From Rhodobacteraceae bacterium UBA2776 (GTDB taxonomy: Bacteria > Pseudomonadota > Alphaproteobacteria > Rhodobacterales > Rhodobacteraceae), in NCBI GenBank assembly GCA_002352425.1, contig DEIK01000105.1, positions 1,648 to 40,547 of the forward strand: a stretch of 38,900 nucleotides of DNA. Direction: 5' to 3'. This document shows, in pieces, positions 1-7,416 of the stretch (within the stretch, counting starts at the first letter, position 1; the number at the start of each line of letters is the position of its first letter). The translations under genes were made by a program, and so were the position numbers. The notes under the pieces were generated by a model. The model saw nothing but the letters and a program-made list of their open reading frames with translations, did no database searches and was not told the origin of the DNA.

Positions 1-426
1 GGCCACGATGACATCTCGGGGGGCGATGGCGATGACGTTCTGATCGGCGGCGGTGGCAATGACATTTTGTCCGGTGGCGACGACAATGACATCTTGGTCG
101 GAGGCACCGGCACGGACATGTTGACTGGGGGGGCGGGCGAGGACACATTTGTGTTCAGCCGTGCCAGCCACAGCGACACATTGGCCAACGCCGACCACAT
201 CACCGATTTTGTCATCGGCGAGGATCTGATTGATCTAAGCGGTTTTGCAGGCACGCTGAGTTTTATTGGCAGCGGGCTTTACTCGAACACAGCAGGCGAG
301 GTTCGGGTGGCAACCGTTGGTGCGGACAGCCGTGTGCGCATAGATGTTGACGGCGATGGTGCGACGGATGTGAACATCGTGATCGAGGGCGTCACAGGGC
401 TGACCGCGCTGGATTTCTTGCTGTAG
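1..426 (+). CDS. RTX-type calcium-binding secreted protein, C-terminal part (5' truncated by window edge)
   Basis: The frame is open from base 1, so the start lies outside the window. The first 45 or so residues are glycine/aspartate nonapeptide repeats of the GGxGxDxhx type, which in RTX proteins form a calcium-bound parallel beta-roll. They are followed by a segment of about 95 residues (DTFVFSRAS..., ITDFVIGEDLIDLSGF) that resembles the C-terminal domain of serralysin-type RTX proteins, ending in a hydrophobic DFLL tail typical of type I secretion signals. The protein is therefore probably exported by an ABC-type T1SS and folds outside the cell on binding calcium. Its enzymatic or adhesive part, if any, is not visible. 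It converges with tkt across a shared hairpin. Confidence 0.85.
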   Translation, partial: GHDDISGGDGDDVLIGGGGNDILSGGDDNDILVGGTGTDMLTGGAGEDTFVFSRASHSDTLANADHITDFVIGEDLIDLSGFAGTLSFIGSGLYSNTAGEVRVATVGADSRVRIDVDGDGATDVNIVIEGVTGLTALDFLL

Positions 427-444
427 CGTCACGCCCATAGAATA

Positions 445-474
445 ACCCTGTGCGACGATCTCGCCGCACAGGGT
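445..474. terminator. Hairpin between convergent RTX gene and tkt
   Basis: A perfect inverted repeat with 10-bp arms (ACCCTGTGCG and CGCACAGGGT, spacer 10 bp) fills the space between the two convergent stop codons. T-rich stretches on either side are short and broken, so it is a plausible but not textbook bidirectional terminator. Confidence 0.6.
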
Positions 475-482
475 ATGATTTA

Positions 483-2498
483 TCAGAGCAAGGATTTCAC
501 CTTGTCGGCCACAGCCTGTGCCGTGATGCCGAATTTTTCATAAAGCACTTCGGAGGGGGCAGAGGCCCCGAAACCGTCCATGCCAACAAATCCGGCTTTG
601 GTGCATTTACCGCGCTCGCCGGTCAACCAGCGATCCCAACCCATTTGCACGCCAGCCTCAACCGCGACCCGAACCGGACCACCGGGCAGGATACGTTTGC
701 GATAGCGCTCTTCTTGCTCGGCGAACAGCTCCATACAGGGCATCGAGACCACGCGGGTGCCGATGCCTTCAGCTTGCAACAGATCACGCGCGGCCAAGGC
801 GATTTCGACCTCGGAGCCAGTTGCCATGATGATGGCTTGGCGTTTGTCCACAGCGTCGGCCAAAACATAAGCGCCCATTGCCGAGACGTTTTTGGTTTTA
901 TGCTCCAACCGCACGGTTGGCAGCCCTTGGCGGGACAAGGCCAACACCGAAGGGGTTTCTTTGCTGGTCAGCGCGATTTCCCAACATTCAGCCGTTTCCA
1001 CCGTGTCGGCGGGGCGGAACACATAGGTGTTTGGTGTGGCGCGCGAAATCGCCAGATGTTCAACCGGTTGGTGGGTCGGGCCATCTTCACCAAGGCCGAT
1101 GCTGTCGTGGCTCATTACATAGACAGCGGGCACCCGCATGAGCGCCGACAAGCGCATCGCGCCGCGGGCGTAATCTGTGAAACACATGAATGTGCCGCCG
1201 TAAGGGCGAATGCCGCCGTGCAGCACCATACCATTCATTGCCGCCGCCATACCGTGTTCGCGGATGCCGTAATAGACATAGCGCCCGGCGCGGTTTTCGG
1301 GGTCAAACACACCCAAATCGCCAGTCTTGGTCAGGTTCGAGCCCGTCAAATCAGCCGAGCCGCCAACGGTTTCGGTGGTGAACTGGTTCACGACCTCTAG
1401 CACCATTTCGCTGGATTTACGGGTGGCAACCTTTGGCGCCTCATCCGTGATCTGCTTTTTCAAGGCCTTGATGCTGGCCGAAAGTTTCTTATGTGGGTCC
1501 AGCGCATAGGCACGCTCAAAATCGCGCTGCTTGTTGCCCGGGATCGTCAGGAAGCGAGTCTCCCATGCGGCGCGCTCGGCGGCCCCGCGCGCGCCAATGG
1601 TTTCCCATTGGGATTTCACATCACCCGGGACAGTAAAGGGTGGTGCGGTCCAGCCGTAGGCGGCCTTTGTGTCGGCAATCAGTGTGGCATCTGTCAGCGC
1701 ACCATGACCCTTTGAAGTGTCTTGCGCGCTGGACCCCAAAGCGATGTGGGTTTTGCAGGCAATCATTGATGGTTTTTTGGTTTTCTTGGCGGCGGTGATC
1801 GCCGCATCAATGGCGACTGGATCATGGCCGTCGCATTCAAACACCGACCAGCCAGATGCACGGAACCGCGCCATTTGGTCTGTACGATCTGATAGGGCAA
1901 CGGTGCCATCAATAGTAATGCCGTTGTCATCCCAAAGCACAATCAGTTTGCCAAGTTCGTGACGCCCCGCCAGACCAATGGCTTCTTGCGAAATACCCTC
2001 CATCAAGCAGCCATCGCCCGCGATCACATAGGTGTGGTGATCGACAACTTTCTTGCCATAACGGGCGCGTTGGATTTCTTCGGCCATCGCAAAGCCAACC
2101 GAATTGGCAATCCCTTGGCCCAGTGGACCTGTGGTGGTTTCAACGCCTTCCACATGGCCAAATTCGGGGTGGCCCGCCGTGCGCGCCCCCCATTGGCGGA
2201 AATTCTTGATCTCGTCCATGCTGACTTGCTCATAGCCCGTCAGGTGCAGCAGCGCATAAATCAGCATTGAGCCGTGGCCCGCCGACAGGATGAACCGGTC
2301 GCGGTCTGGCCAATGTGGTGCGCTCGCGTCAAACTTCAGATGTTTTTCAAACAACACGGTCGCAACATCCGCCATGCCCATTGGCATGCCCGAGTGGCCG
2401 GAATTTGCCGCTGCAATAGCGTCCAGTGTCAGGGTGCGGATGGCGGCAGCACGCATCCAGTGATCAGGGTGGGATTTGCGCAAGCTTTGAATGTCCAC
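483..2498 (-). CDS. tkt: Transketolase
   Basis: This 671-residue protein has the normal length of a bacterial transketolase. It moves two-carbon units between sugar phosphates in the pentose phosphate pathway (and the Calvin cycle where present), using thiamine diphosphate and a divalent metal. Visible signatures are the N-terminal HSGMPMG segment (about residues 35-41), the ThDP/metal-binding GDGCLMEG motif (about 161-168), the pyrimidine-domain DSIGLGEDGPTHQP stretch, and a C-terminal domain with RVVSMP. The ATG at 2498 gives the expected N-terminus (SHPDHWMRAAAIRTL). It is divergent from the coiled-coil/zapA genes, a neighbourhood I recall from other alphaproteobacteria. Confidence 0.97.
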   Translation of the reverse strand: MDIQSLRKSHPDHWMRAAAIRTLTLDAIAAANSGHSGMPMGMADVATVLFEKHLKFDASAPHWPDRDRFILSAGHGSMLIYALLHLTGYEQVSMDEIKNFRQWGARTAGHPEFGHVEGVETTTGPLGQGIANSVGFAMAEEIQRARYGKKVVDHHTYVIAGDGCLMEGISQEAIGLAGRHELGKLIVLWDDNGITIDGTVALSDRTDQMARFRASGWSVFECDGHDPVAIDAAITAAKKTKKPSMIACKTHIALGSSAQDTSKGHGALTDATLIADTKAAYGWTAPPFTVPGDVKSQWETIGARGAAERAAWETRFLTIPGNKQRDFERAYALDPHKKLSASIKALKKQITDEAPKVATRKSSEMVLEVVNQFTTETVGGSADLTGSNLTKTGDLGVFDPENRAGRYVYYGIREHGMAAAMNGMVLHGGIRPYGGTFMCFTDYARGAMRLSALMRVPAVYVMSHDSIGLGEDGPTHQPVEHLAISRATPNTYVFRPADTVETAECWEIALTSKETPSVLALSRQGLPTVRLEHKTKNVSAMGAYVLADAVDKRQAIIMATGSEVEIALAARDLLQAEGIGTRVVSMPCMELFAEQEERYRKRILPGGPVRVAVEAGVQMGWDRWLTGERGKCTKAGFVGMDGFGASAPSEVLYEKFGITAQAVADKVKSLL

Positions 2499-2531
2499 GG
2501 TGGTTTGTCCTTATCTAGGGCTAAAACATGT

Positions 2532-2542
2532 AAGGAGGTGAT
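2532..2542 (+). promoter_or_regulatory. Unusually strong Shine-Dalgarno sequence
   Basis: The 11 bases AAGGAGGTGAT are the exact complement of the 3' end of alphaproteobacterial 16S rRNA. The nearest start is the GTG at 2547, only 4 bases after the end of the match, which leaves about 7 bases from the GGAGG core. Confidence 0.5.
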
Positions 2543-2546
2543 AACA

Positions 2547-2705
2547 GTGTTGCTCAAAAGTTCAAGCGGGCAAGCTAAGGTATTGAGCCAAAAGGGGGGG
2601 CGCAATTCCCTAGGGCAGAGGGTAAACTTGCATCCAAGTGGATTTACGCCCGATTCGCGGAACTTATGGTCGGGTATGTGTGGGTGGCCAAGGAGGCAGG
2701 AATAG
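2547..2705 (+). CDS. Possible 52-residue leader ORF upstream of the coiled-coil/zapA pair
   Basis: A GTG-started ORF of 52 codons follows a full-length Shine-Dalgarno match. Its TAG stop shares its last base with the GTG start of the next gene (TAGTG), an arrangement that usually means translational coupling. The predicted peptide is basic and Gly/Ser/Arg-rich, with no hydrophobic segment and no family I recognise. It could be a real small protein, a leader peptide that only feeds ribosomes to the next gene, or a chance ORF in the tkt/zapA divergent promoter region. The composition does not look strongly protein-like, so confidence is low. Confidence 0.25.
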   Translation: MLLKSSSGQAKVLSQKGGRNSLGQRVNLHPSGFTPDSRNLWSGMCGWPRRQE

Positions 2706-3181
2706 TGAGCGAAATCGCAGAATTGGAACGCCGGATAACAGCGGCGTTGGAACGGATTGGGACCGGTGTTGACGGCATGGGGGTCGCAGCAGCGGCCAAT
2801 GATGGCGGCGAGATCGAGGCGCTACGCGACGCATTGGAGGCCGAGAAGGTCGCCAATGCCCAGCTGGAAGAACGCGTCGGCGCGATCAAGGAAAAGCAGG
2901 AAACCACCATCAAGGATTTGGAAAGTCGCATCGAAGCATTGAGCGCCGAGGTCTCCAAGCATGAAGCTGACGCCAAGAAACTGCTGCACGTGAATGCGCA
3001 GCTGCGTGAAAGCAATGACGCGCTGCGCGAAAGCAACGAGAGCGGTGTTGGCGACGCCCATTTGATTAACAAAGCCATGCAAACAGATTTAGAATCCCTA
3101 AAGGCCACCCGCAAAGCCGATTTGGCCGAGTTGGAGACCATCATGGCCGAGTTGAAACCATTGATCGGGAAGGGTGTGTAA
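2705..3181 (+). CDS. Coiled-coil protein upstream of zapA
   Basis: This is a 158-residue, highly charged protein. From about residue 40 to the end it is almost entirely heptad-rich Glu/Lys/Ala/Leu helix, so a long coiled coil is expected; there is no signal peptide or membrane segment. I chose the GTG at 2705 rather than the ATG at 2666 because an AGGAGG sits just upstream of the GTG and because the 13 extra residues are not helix-like. Its stop overlaps the start of zapA by one base (TAATG). The position before zapA suggests a cytosolic division or chromosome-segregation accessory protein, comparable in position to the small DUF4164-type proteins next to zapA in other alphaproteobacteria. 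The functional link is inference. Confidence 0.75.
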   Translation: MSEIAELERRITAALERIGTGVDGMGVAAAANDGGEIEALRDALEAEKVANAQLEERVGAIKEKQETTIKDLESRIEALSAEVSKHEADAKKLLHVNAQLRESNDALRESNESGVGDAHLINKAMQTDLESLKATRKADLAELETIMAELKPLIGKGV

Positions 3182-3579
3182 TGCCAGAAACAGAAATCAA
3201 AATTGGTGGCCGCAGTTTTAGTGTCTCGTGCCAAGAGGGCGAAGAGCATTTCTTGCAATCCGCCGCCAAATTGCTGGACGCCGAGGCAGCCGTTTTGAAC
3301 ACCCAAGTGGGCCGTATTCCCGAACCGCGCATGTTGTTAATGGCGGGCCTCATGTTGGCGGATAAAACCGCAGGGCTAGAGGAAAAGCTGCGCGAAGCCG
3401 AGGGTAAACTGGGCGCTCAAGAGGCATTGCTGGAAGAGTTGCGCAGCACGCCAGCCCCGGACCCCGAGCGGGTCGAGGTGGCCGTGATCCCGCCGATTGT
3501 GACCGACACCCTGGCCGAACTGGCCGCCCGCACCGAAGCCTTGGCTGACCGGGTCGAGGAAAAGGTCAACGCAGGTTAA
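3181..3579 (+). CDS. zapA: Cell division protein ZapA
   Basis: This 132-residue protein has the ZapA layout: an N-terminal globular head (EIKIGGRSFSVSCQEGEEHFL, then AAKLLDAEAA) followed by a long C-terminal helix (KTAGLEEKLREAEGKL) that forms an antiparallel coiled-coil tetramer in known ZapA proteins. ZapA binds FtsZ and cross-links protofilaments at the Z-ring. The variable C-terminal extension is acidic and proline-containing. It is coupled by a one-base overlap to the upstream coiled-coil gene, and its 3' end overlaps the convergent EamA transporter gene by 4 bases. Confidence 0.88.
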   Translation: MPETEIKIGGRSFSVSCQEGEEHFLQSAAKLLDAEAAVLNTQVGRIPEPRMLLMAGLMLADKTAGLEEKLREAEGKLGAQEALLEELRSTPAPDPERVEVAVIPPIVTDTLAELAARTEALADRVEEKVNAG

Positions 3580-4475
3580 GCGCCTTTGCGCCCCAACATG
3601 CGCCCATCTGTAATGCCCAGCCCAATGGCAATGCAGATGAAGCCAAGAACCGTGTTCAGGGCCAGCGTTTCATCCAGGAACATCCATCCAGCACCGATGG
3701 CAAAGGGCGGGATCAGCAATGTGACCAACATCAGGTTGGCCGCACCTGCACGGCGCAATATGTTGAAATACAACAGATACGCCGTCGCTGTCGCCAACCA
3801 GGACAGTCCAAACAGAGCCTGCCAAACCGCTGGTGAATAGTCAAAACTGGGCGGTCCATCTATCAACAACACGATAGGGATCATCCATAGCGTTGCGCAA
3901 AACACCATGCCAAAGGCGTTCACCTCAGGGGCGATCCCTTTTAGAAACACTTTGCCCCACACACCAGCAAAGGCATAAGATAGCGCCGCCCCCAGAATGG
4001 CCATTTGGCCCAGATTACTTAGATCAAATCCGCTTATCGCTTTGGGGCCCATAACCACCATGACTCCGATAACCCCAACCACCGCGCCAATTATTTTACG
4101 AGGCGTCAGTGGCTCGTCCACCAACAATAATCCGGCGACAACGGCTCCGAAAACGGCGGTCGTGGCGTTCAAAATGGACGCCGTGCCACCGGTTATGTAG
4201 GTCTGCCCCCAAACGATCAGCGAAAACGGGATTACATTGTTCAACGCCCCCATGCCCATATAGGCCAGCCATACCCGTGGCGCCCGTGGCAGTTTTAGCC
4301 CTTTCCACAAAATGTAACCCGCCAAGGCAGGAATGGCCAAAGACACACGAAACAATACGATTGTAAGGGCGGGCAACTGTTGCAGTGCGACCTCGGCCCA
4401 AAAGAATGAGCCCCCCCAAAGGGCGGCAAGTATAAGTAACATAATCCATGTTCGGCTGTTCATTTCGGGGGACAT
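3576..4475 (-). CDS. EamA/DMT-family transporter
   Basis: This 299-residue protein has about ten hydrophobic helices arranged as two EamA repeats (roughly residues 10-140 and 155-290), the standard fold of drug/metabolite transporters of the inner membrane. Recognisable pieces are the N-terminal AALWGGSFFWAEVAL segment and, at the end of the first repeat, the conserved LLVDEPLTPRKIIGAVVGVIGV. The second repeat ends in FLDETLALNTVLGFICIAIGLGI. The substrate cannot be told from sequence; amino acids or other metabolites are common for the family. A second in-frame ATG four codons downstream is also possible as the start. Confidence 0.9.
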   Translation of the reverse strand: MSPEMNSRTWIMLLILAALWGGSFFWAEVALQQLPALTIVLFRVSLAIPALAGYILWKGLKLPRAPRVWLAYMGMGALNNVIPFSLIVWGQTYITGGTASILNATTAVFGAVVAGLLLVDEPLTPRKIIGAVVGVIGVMVVMGPKAISGFDLSNLGQMAILGAALSYAFAGVWGKVFLKGIAPEVNAFGMVFCATLWMIPIVLLIDGPPSFDYSPAVWQALFGLSWLATATAYLLYFNILRRAGAANLMLVTLLIPPFAIGAGWMFLDETLALNTVLGFICIAIGLGITDGRMLGRKGA

Positions 4476-4633
4476 TTCAGGGCCTTCCGTTCGGTTCTTT
4501 AGTGAATAAAGAAGAAATTGTTTTCAACCCGTTTCATGATCAAACGCATTTGGGAGAAAAACGGCGGCAGTTAACCCAGCAGCAAGAGTTTGCACCTATG
4601 AAAAAGGTTGGAGTTTTCGAAAGGCATTGAGCG

Positions 4634-5878
4634 TTGAGTTTTGTAGAGAGGAGAGAGACCTATCGCCCCGCCACTGGTGAGGCCCCCTTCGAAGTTAGTG
4701 AACTATTCTTTTCGCGCACGGATGAACGTGGTGTCATTCAGGCTGCAAATTATATTTTTAAACGTGTGTCCGGCTATGAGTGGAAAGACTTGCTGGGCGC
4801 GCCACAAAAGGTGACCCACCACCCAGACATGCCAAAAGGCGTGTTCTGGTTGTTCTGGGACGCGTTGAATAAGGACCGCTCCGTTGGTGCCTACATCAAA
4901 AACAGGGCGTCTGATGGCCTGTACTATTGGGTGTTTGCCTTGGCGATGCCAATTCAGGGCGGGTATTTGTCAGTCTGGATGAAACCAACAAGTAAATTGC
5001 TGGCGTTTGCCGAAGAAAAATATGAATCCCTACGCAAAGCCGAGGTCGAAGATGGCGTGTCTGCCGAAGAAAGTGCGGCCATTTTGCTGCAAGATATTCA
5101 GGTACTTGGATATGAGGACTACCTCGAATTTTCCAGTGATGCATTGGCGCAAGAACTTGCCGCGCGGGATTTGGCTATGGGGCAAGAACCGCCCGGCGGG
5201 AGCGACTTATTTCAAAAAATGCTAACAGCTTCGGATGATTTGCAAACTGAAACCGCGGCATTATCAGCTGGGTTCGAGGCGATCGGCACAGTGCCTACCA
5301 ACATGCGCATCATTGCGGCCAGGTTGGAGCCGTCGGGCGGCGCGGTGAGTGCGCTGGCGCAAAACTATTGGGAAATGTCCGAAGAGATGTCGCGCTGGTT
5401 TCAAGATTATGTCAGCGGGGCAGACAGCAATTTTTCCGCCATCCGAAAAAAGTTGGTGTGCAGTCAGTTTTATTGTGGAATCTCGCAGGTTATGAGCGAA
5501 GTGGCCCTCAAATTCAGTGCCGAACGCCGTTCGTTAGGGAGCTTGGACGTTGACAACGAGAAAGCATTGATGAGCGAAAAGGCGGCGACACTTATTGAAA
5601 AAGCCAATGCAGGATTGGCTCAAGTGGTTGAAGAGGTCGAGCAAACTTTACGCGCGATCGCAATGATGCGCCGCTTCGCGTTAGGGCTTAGTTCAACCCG
5701 CGTGATGTGCAACATCGAAAGCGCAAGGCTACCCGCCGGTGGCGGCAGCTTGATAGATGTCATCGACCAGTTAGCAGCGTTTCAGAAAAATCTGGACGCC
5801 CAAATGGATGCGATCGAAGAGCAGTGCCACACTATCGAAGGCTATTCGCAAACCCTGGCAAAAGGCGAGGGGGGGTAA
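4634..5878 (+). CDS. Soluble PAS-domain sensor with degenerate chemoreceptor-like C-terminus
   Basis: This 414-residue cytosolic protein begins at a TTG; AAAGG lies 9 bases upstream and a TGA closes the frame just before. Residues 20-125 form an Aer-type PAS domain (SELFFSRTDERGVI, YIFKRVSGYE, then HHPDMP), the fold that binds FAD or haem in aerotaxis receptors. The C-terminal part is helical. Around residues 220-255 it has a stretch with TN, AAR, GG and ALAQNY that recalls the signalling hairpin of methyl-accepting chemotaxis proteins but lacks most of its conserved glutamates. There are no transmembrane segments or HAMP domain. A redox- or oxygen-sensing role in behaviour is likely, but whether it still contacts CheA/CheW is unclear. 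A TTAACC motif, a possible CtrA half-site, lies at 4571. Confidence 0.75.
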   Translation: MSFVERRETYRPATGEAPFEVSELFFSRTDERGVIQAANYIFKRVSGYEWKDLLGAPQKVTHHPDMPKGVFWLFWDALNKDRSVGAYIKNRASDGLYYWVFALAMPIQGGYLSVWMKPTSKLLAFAEEKYESLRKAEVEDGVSAEESAAILLQDIQVLGYEDYLEFSSDALAQELAARDLAMGQEPPGGSDLFQKMLTASDDLQTETAALSAGFEAIGTVPTNMRIIAARLEPSGGAVSALAQNYWEMSEEMSRWFQDYVSGADSNFSAIRKKLVCSQFYCGISQVMSEVALKFSAERRSLGSLDVDNEKALMSEKAATLIEKANAGLAQVVEEVEQTLRAIAMMRRFALGLSSTRVMCNIESARLPAGGGSLIDVIDQLAAFQKNLDAQMDAIEEQCHTIEGYSQTLAKGEGG

Positions 5879-5923
5879 GAAACCGCCCCTCCAATAGAAT
5901 AGTCATGCGTCAGGTGTGGTTGA

Positions 5924-6286
5924 TTAGCCGTTTGCTTCGCGGATCTTGTCAGCCGCTTCTTTGCTATAGGCAACGCCTTCTTTTTCAAACATTTGATCCA
6001 ACTCGCCAGATAGCGTCATCTCGGTGATGATGTCACAACCGCCAACAAATTCGCCTTTGACATACAGTTGCGGAATCGTTGGCCAATCCGAATAGTCTTT
6101 GATGCCTTGACGAATACCTTCGTCAGCCAGCACATTCACGTCCGAAAAATCGACGCCCATGAAGTTTAGAACGCCCGCCACGCGCGAGGAAAAGCCGCAT
6201 TGCGGCGCATCTTTGGTGCCCTTCATGAACAGAACCACATCGTTTGCGGTTACGGTGTCTTTGATTTGTGTTTCAGCGTTGCTCAT
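5924..6286 (-). CDS. grxD: Monothiol glutaredoxin, Grx4 family
   Basis: This 120-residue protein carries the hallmark CGFS active site (Cys30) with the upstream MKGTKDAPQ lead-in, the glutathione-binding WPTIPQLYVKGEF segment and GGCDIITEM. CGFS glutaredoxins bind a glutathione-ligated [2Fe-2S] cluster as homodimers or as heterodimers with BolA proteins, and deliver clusters or sense iron. A BolA gene lies two genes upstream in the same operon, so the pair probably works together here. The ATG overlaps the stop of the preceding small membrane-protein gene by 4 bases (ATGA), which implies coupled translation. Confidence 0.96.
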   Translation of the reverse strand: MSNAETQIKDTVTANDVVLFMKGTKDAPQCGFSSRVAGVLNFMGVDFSDVNVLADEGIRQGIKDYSDWPTIPQLYVKGEFVGGCDIITEMTLSGELDQMFEKEGVAYSKEAADKIREANG

Positions 6287-6621
6287 TTTTTCTCTCCAGT
6301 TGTCCGCGTAAGCGGTTTGTCTTTCTTGCGGGAAGGACGTTGCCTTGTGGTTTTGGTCCAGAACTGCATGTCGCGCGCCCCCAAAGAGGCAGCCGTCTTA
6401 TTCCCCCGTTCTGAGGCGCGGATCACATCCATGTCAACGGCTTCCATGCCCAATTCGGGTTTGTCGTAGTTTTCGTCATTCACCTCGTCACCCAAAAACT
6501 GCTCAACATAACTGCGCCGTGGGCGGTTCCGTTTGATCAGCATTTCAATCAGGATCGCAATACCAACAAGCACAACAATACCCAATGGGATGCTTTGCCA
6601 CAGGGAAAGCGATCCGATCAT
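6283..6621 (-). CDS. Small single-TM protein between bolA and grxD, function unknown
   Basis: This 112-residue protein has one N-terminal hydrophobic helix (about residues 9-29, IPLGIVVLVGIAILIEMLI). Positively charged residues (KRNRPRR) follow immediately, so the C-terminal 80 residues should lie in the cytosol. The soluble part is charged, contains no cysteine, and ends in a very basic Lys/Arg tail. I do not recognise the family. It starts 5 bases after bolA and overlaps grxD by 4 bases, so the three are almost certainly one translationally linked unit. A membrane partner for the BolA-Grx pair is a reasonable guess but nothing more. Confidence 0.75.
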   Translation of the reverse strand: MIGSLSLWQSIPLGIVVLVGIAILIEMLIKRNRPRRSYVEQFLGDEVNDENYDKPELGMEAVDMDVIRASERGNKTAASLGARDMQFWTKTTRQRPSRKKDKPLTRTTGEKK

Positions 6622-6626
6622 CGCCG

Positions 6627-6869
6627 TTACTCCGGCGCTTTGGTGGTCAGGGCCAAGGCGTGTAGATCACCAGAAGGGCCATCCATCTTACCTTTAAGCG
6701 ACGCGTAAACCGCACGTTGCTGTTGCACACGGTTTAGTCCACGAAAGCTTTCGTCTACCACTTCAGCGGCCCAATGGTTGCCGTCGCCCGCCAGATCAGT
6801 GATCGTGATTTCGGCCGCCGGAAACGAGGCGCGGATTAGGTCTTCGATTTCATTTGCTTGCATGGCCAT
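6627..6869 (-). CDS. BolA family protein
   Basis: This is a short BolA-like protein of 80 residues: EIEDLIRASFPAAEITITDLAGDGNHW, then the signature EVVDESFRGLNRVQQQRAVYASLK. The His in GDGNHW and the conserved region after FRGLNRVQQQ match BolA proteins that form [2Fe-2S] heterocomplexes with CGFS glutaredoxins. There are three clustered ATGs; the one at 6869 is preferred because an AAGGG lies 9 bases upstream, while the first (6878) directly abuts that AAGGG. The close relation to grxD downstream supports an Fe-S trafficking or iron-regulatory role. Confidence 0.92.
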   Translation of the reverse strand: MAMQANEIEDLIRASFPAAEITITDLAGDGNHWAAEVVDESFRGLNRVQQQRAVYASLKGKMDGPSGDLHALALTTKAPE

Positions 6870-6939
6870 AGAGCGCATCCCTTTTCAACAGTTACCTAGT
6901 ATTTATGTCGGGTTTAGGGGCGGCGCAAGGGTGGCGGTG

Positions 6940-7413
6940 CTATTTTGGTCGTTCACTCTTGAGCATTCCAAAGATTTGCATATCCACGATATCGCCATTT
7001 GGGCGCTTCCAGTTTTGGCGCAAGGTGCCCTCATGGGTGAACCCCGCACGCTGATAGGCCGCTTGGGCGCGGGGGTTGTCCTGCACCACATCCAGCCAAA
7101 TCCGCATCGCATTTAGGGTGTCAAATCCGTGCCCAATGAGCGCATGCAAAAACGATGCCCCCAATCCTTTGCCCGTGACATTCAGTCCTAGGCTGCGCAA
7201 CTCCACCCGTCCCGAAGGATTGCCTATTTCGCAAAACAACGCATATCCGGCCAGGCTGCCACCCTGTTCCCAAATGACCAAATCCATTTCGGGATCGTTC
7301 AGGTGCGCCGTAAGCTTTTGATCCGGCAAATCGACGATAAATCTGGCGTTTTCTGGTCGCGCTGTAACGGTGTGGATGAAGGCAAAGTCTGCCGGAGTCG
7401 CCTTGCGGATCAT
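6940..7413 (-). CDS. GNAT-family N-acetyltransferase
   Basis: This 157-residue protein has the GNAT layout: an N-terminal MIRKATPADFAFIHTVTA strand-helix, a beta-strand with LAGYALFCEIG, an acetyl-CoA pyrophosphate-binding loop reading GKGLGASFLHALIGHGF, and a late IWLDVVQDNPRAQAAYQRAGF segment typical of RimJ/RimL-like enzymes. It uses acetyl-CoA to acetylate an amine; the substrate (ribosomal protein, amino acid or antibiotic-like amine) cannot be predicted. It starts 3 bases after the purL stop and is probably cotranscribed with it. Confidence 0.9.
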   Translation of the reverse strand: MIRKATPADFAFIHTVTARPENARFIVDLPDQKLTAHLNDPEMDLVIWEQGGSLAGYALFCEIGNPSGRVELRSLGLNVTGKGLGASFLHALIGHGFDTLNAMRIWLDVVQDNPRAQAAYQRAGFTHEGTLRQNWKRPNGDIVDMQIFGMLKSERPK

Positions 7414-7416
7414 GAC

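Noticed and set aside
450..1400. Plus-strand ORF of 316 codons opposite tkt
   Set aside because: It is antisense to a clear transketolase, has no ribosome site and no recognisable domain; long antisense frames are common in GC-rich DNA.
5860..5905. G-tract/C-tract hairpin after the PAS gene as a terminator
   Set aside because: A stem with one mismatch can be drawn (GAGGGG... with CCCCTC), but there is no T-run, so I did not list it.
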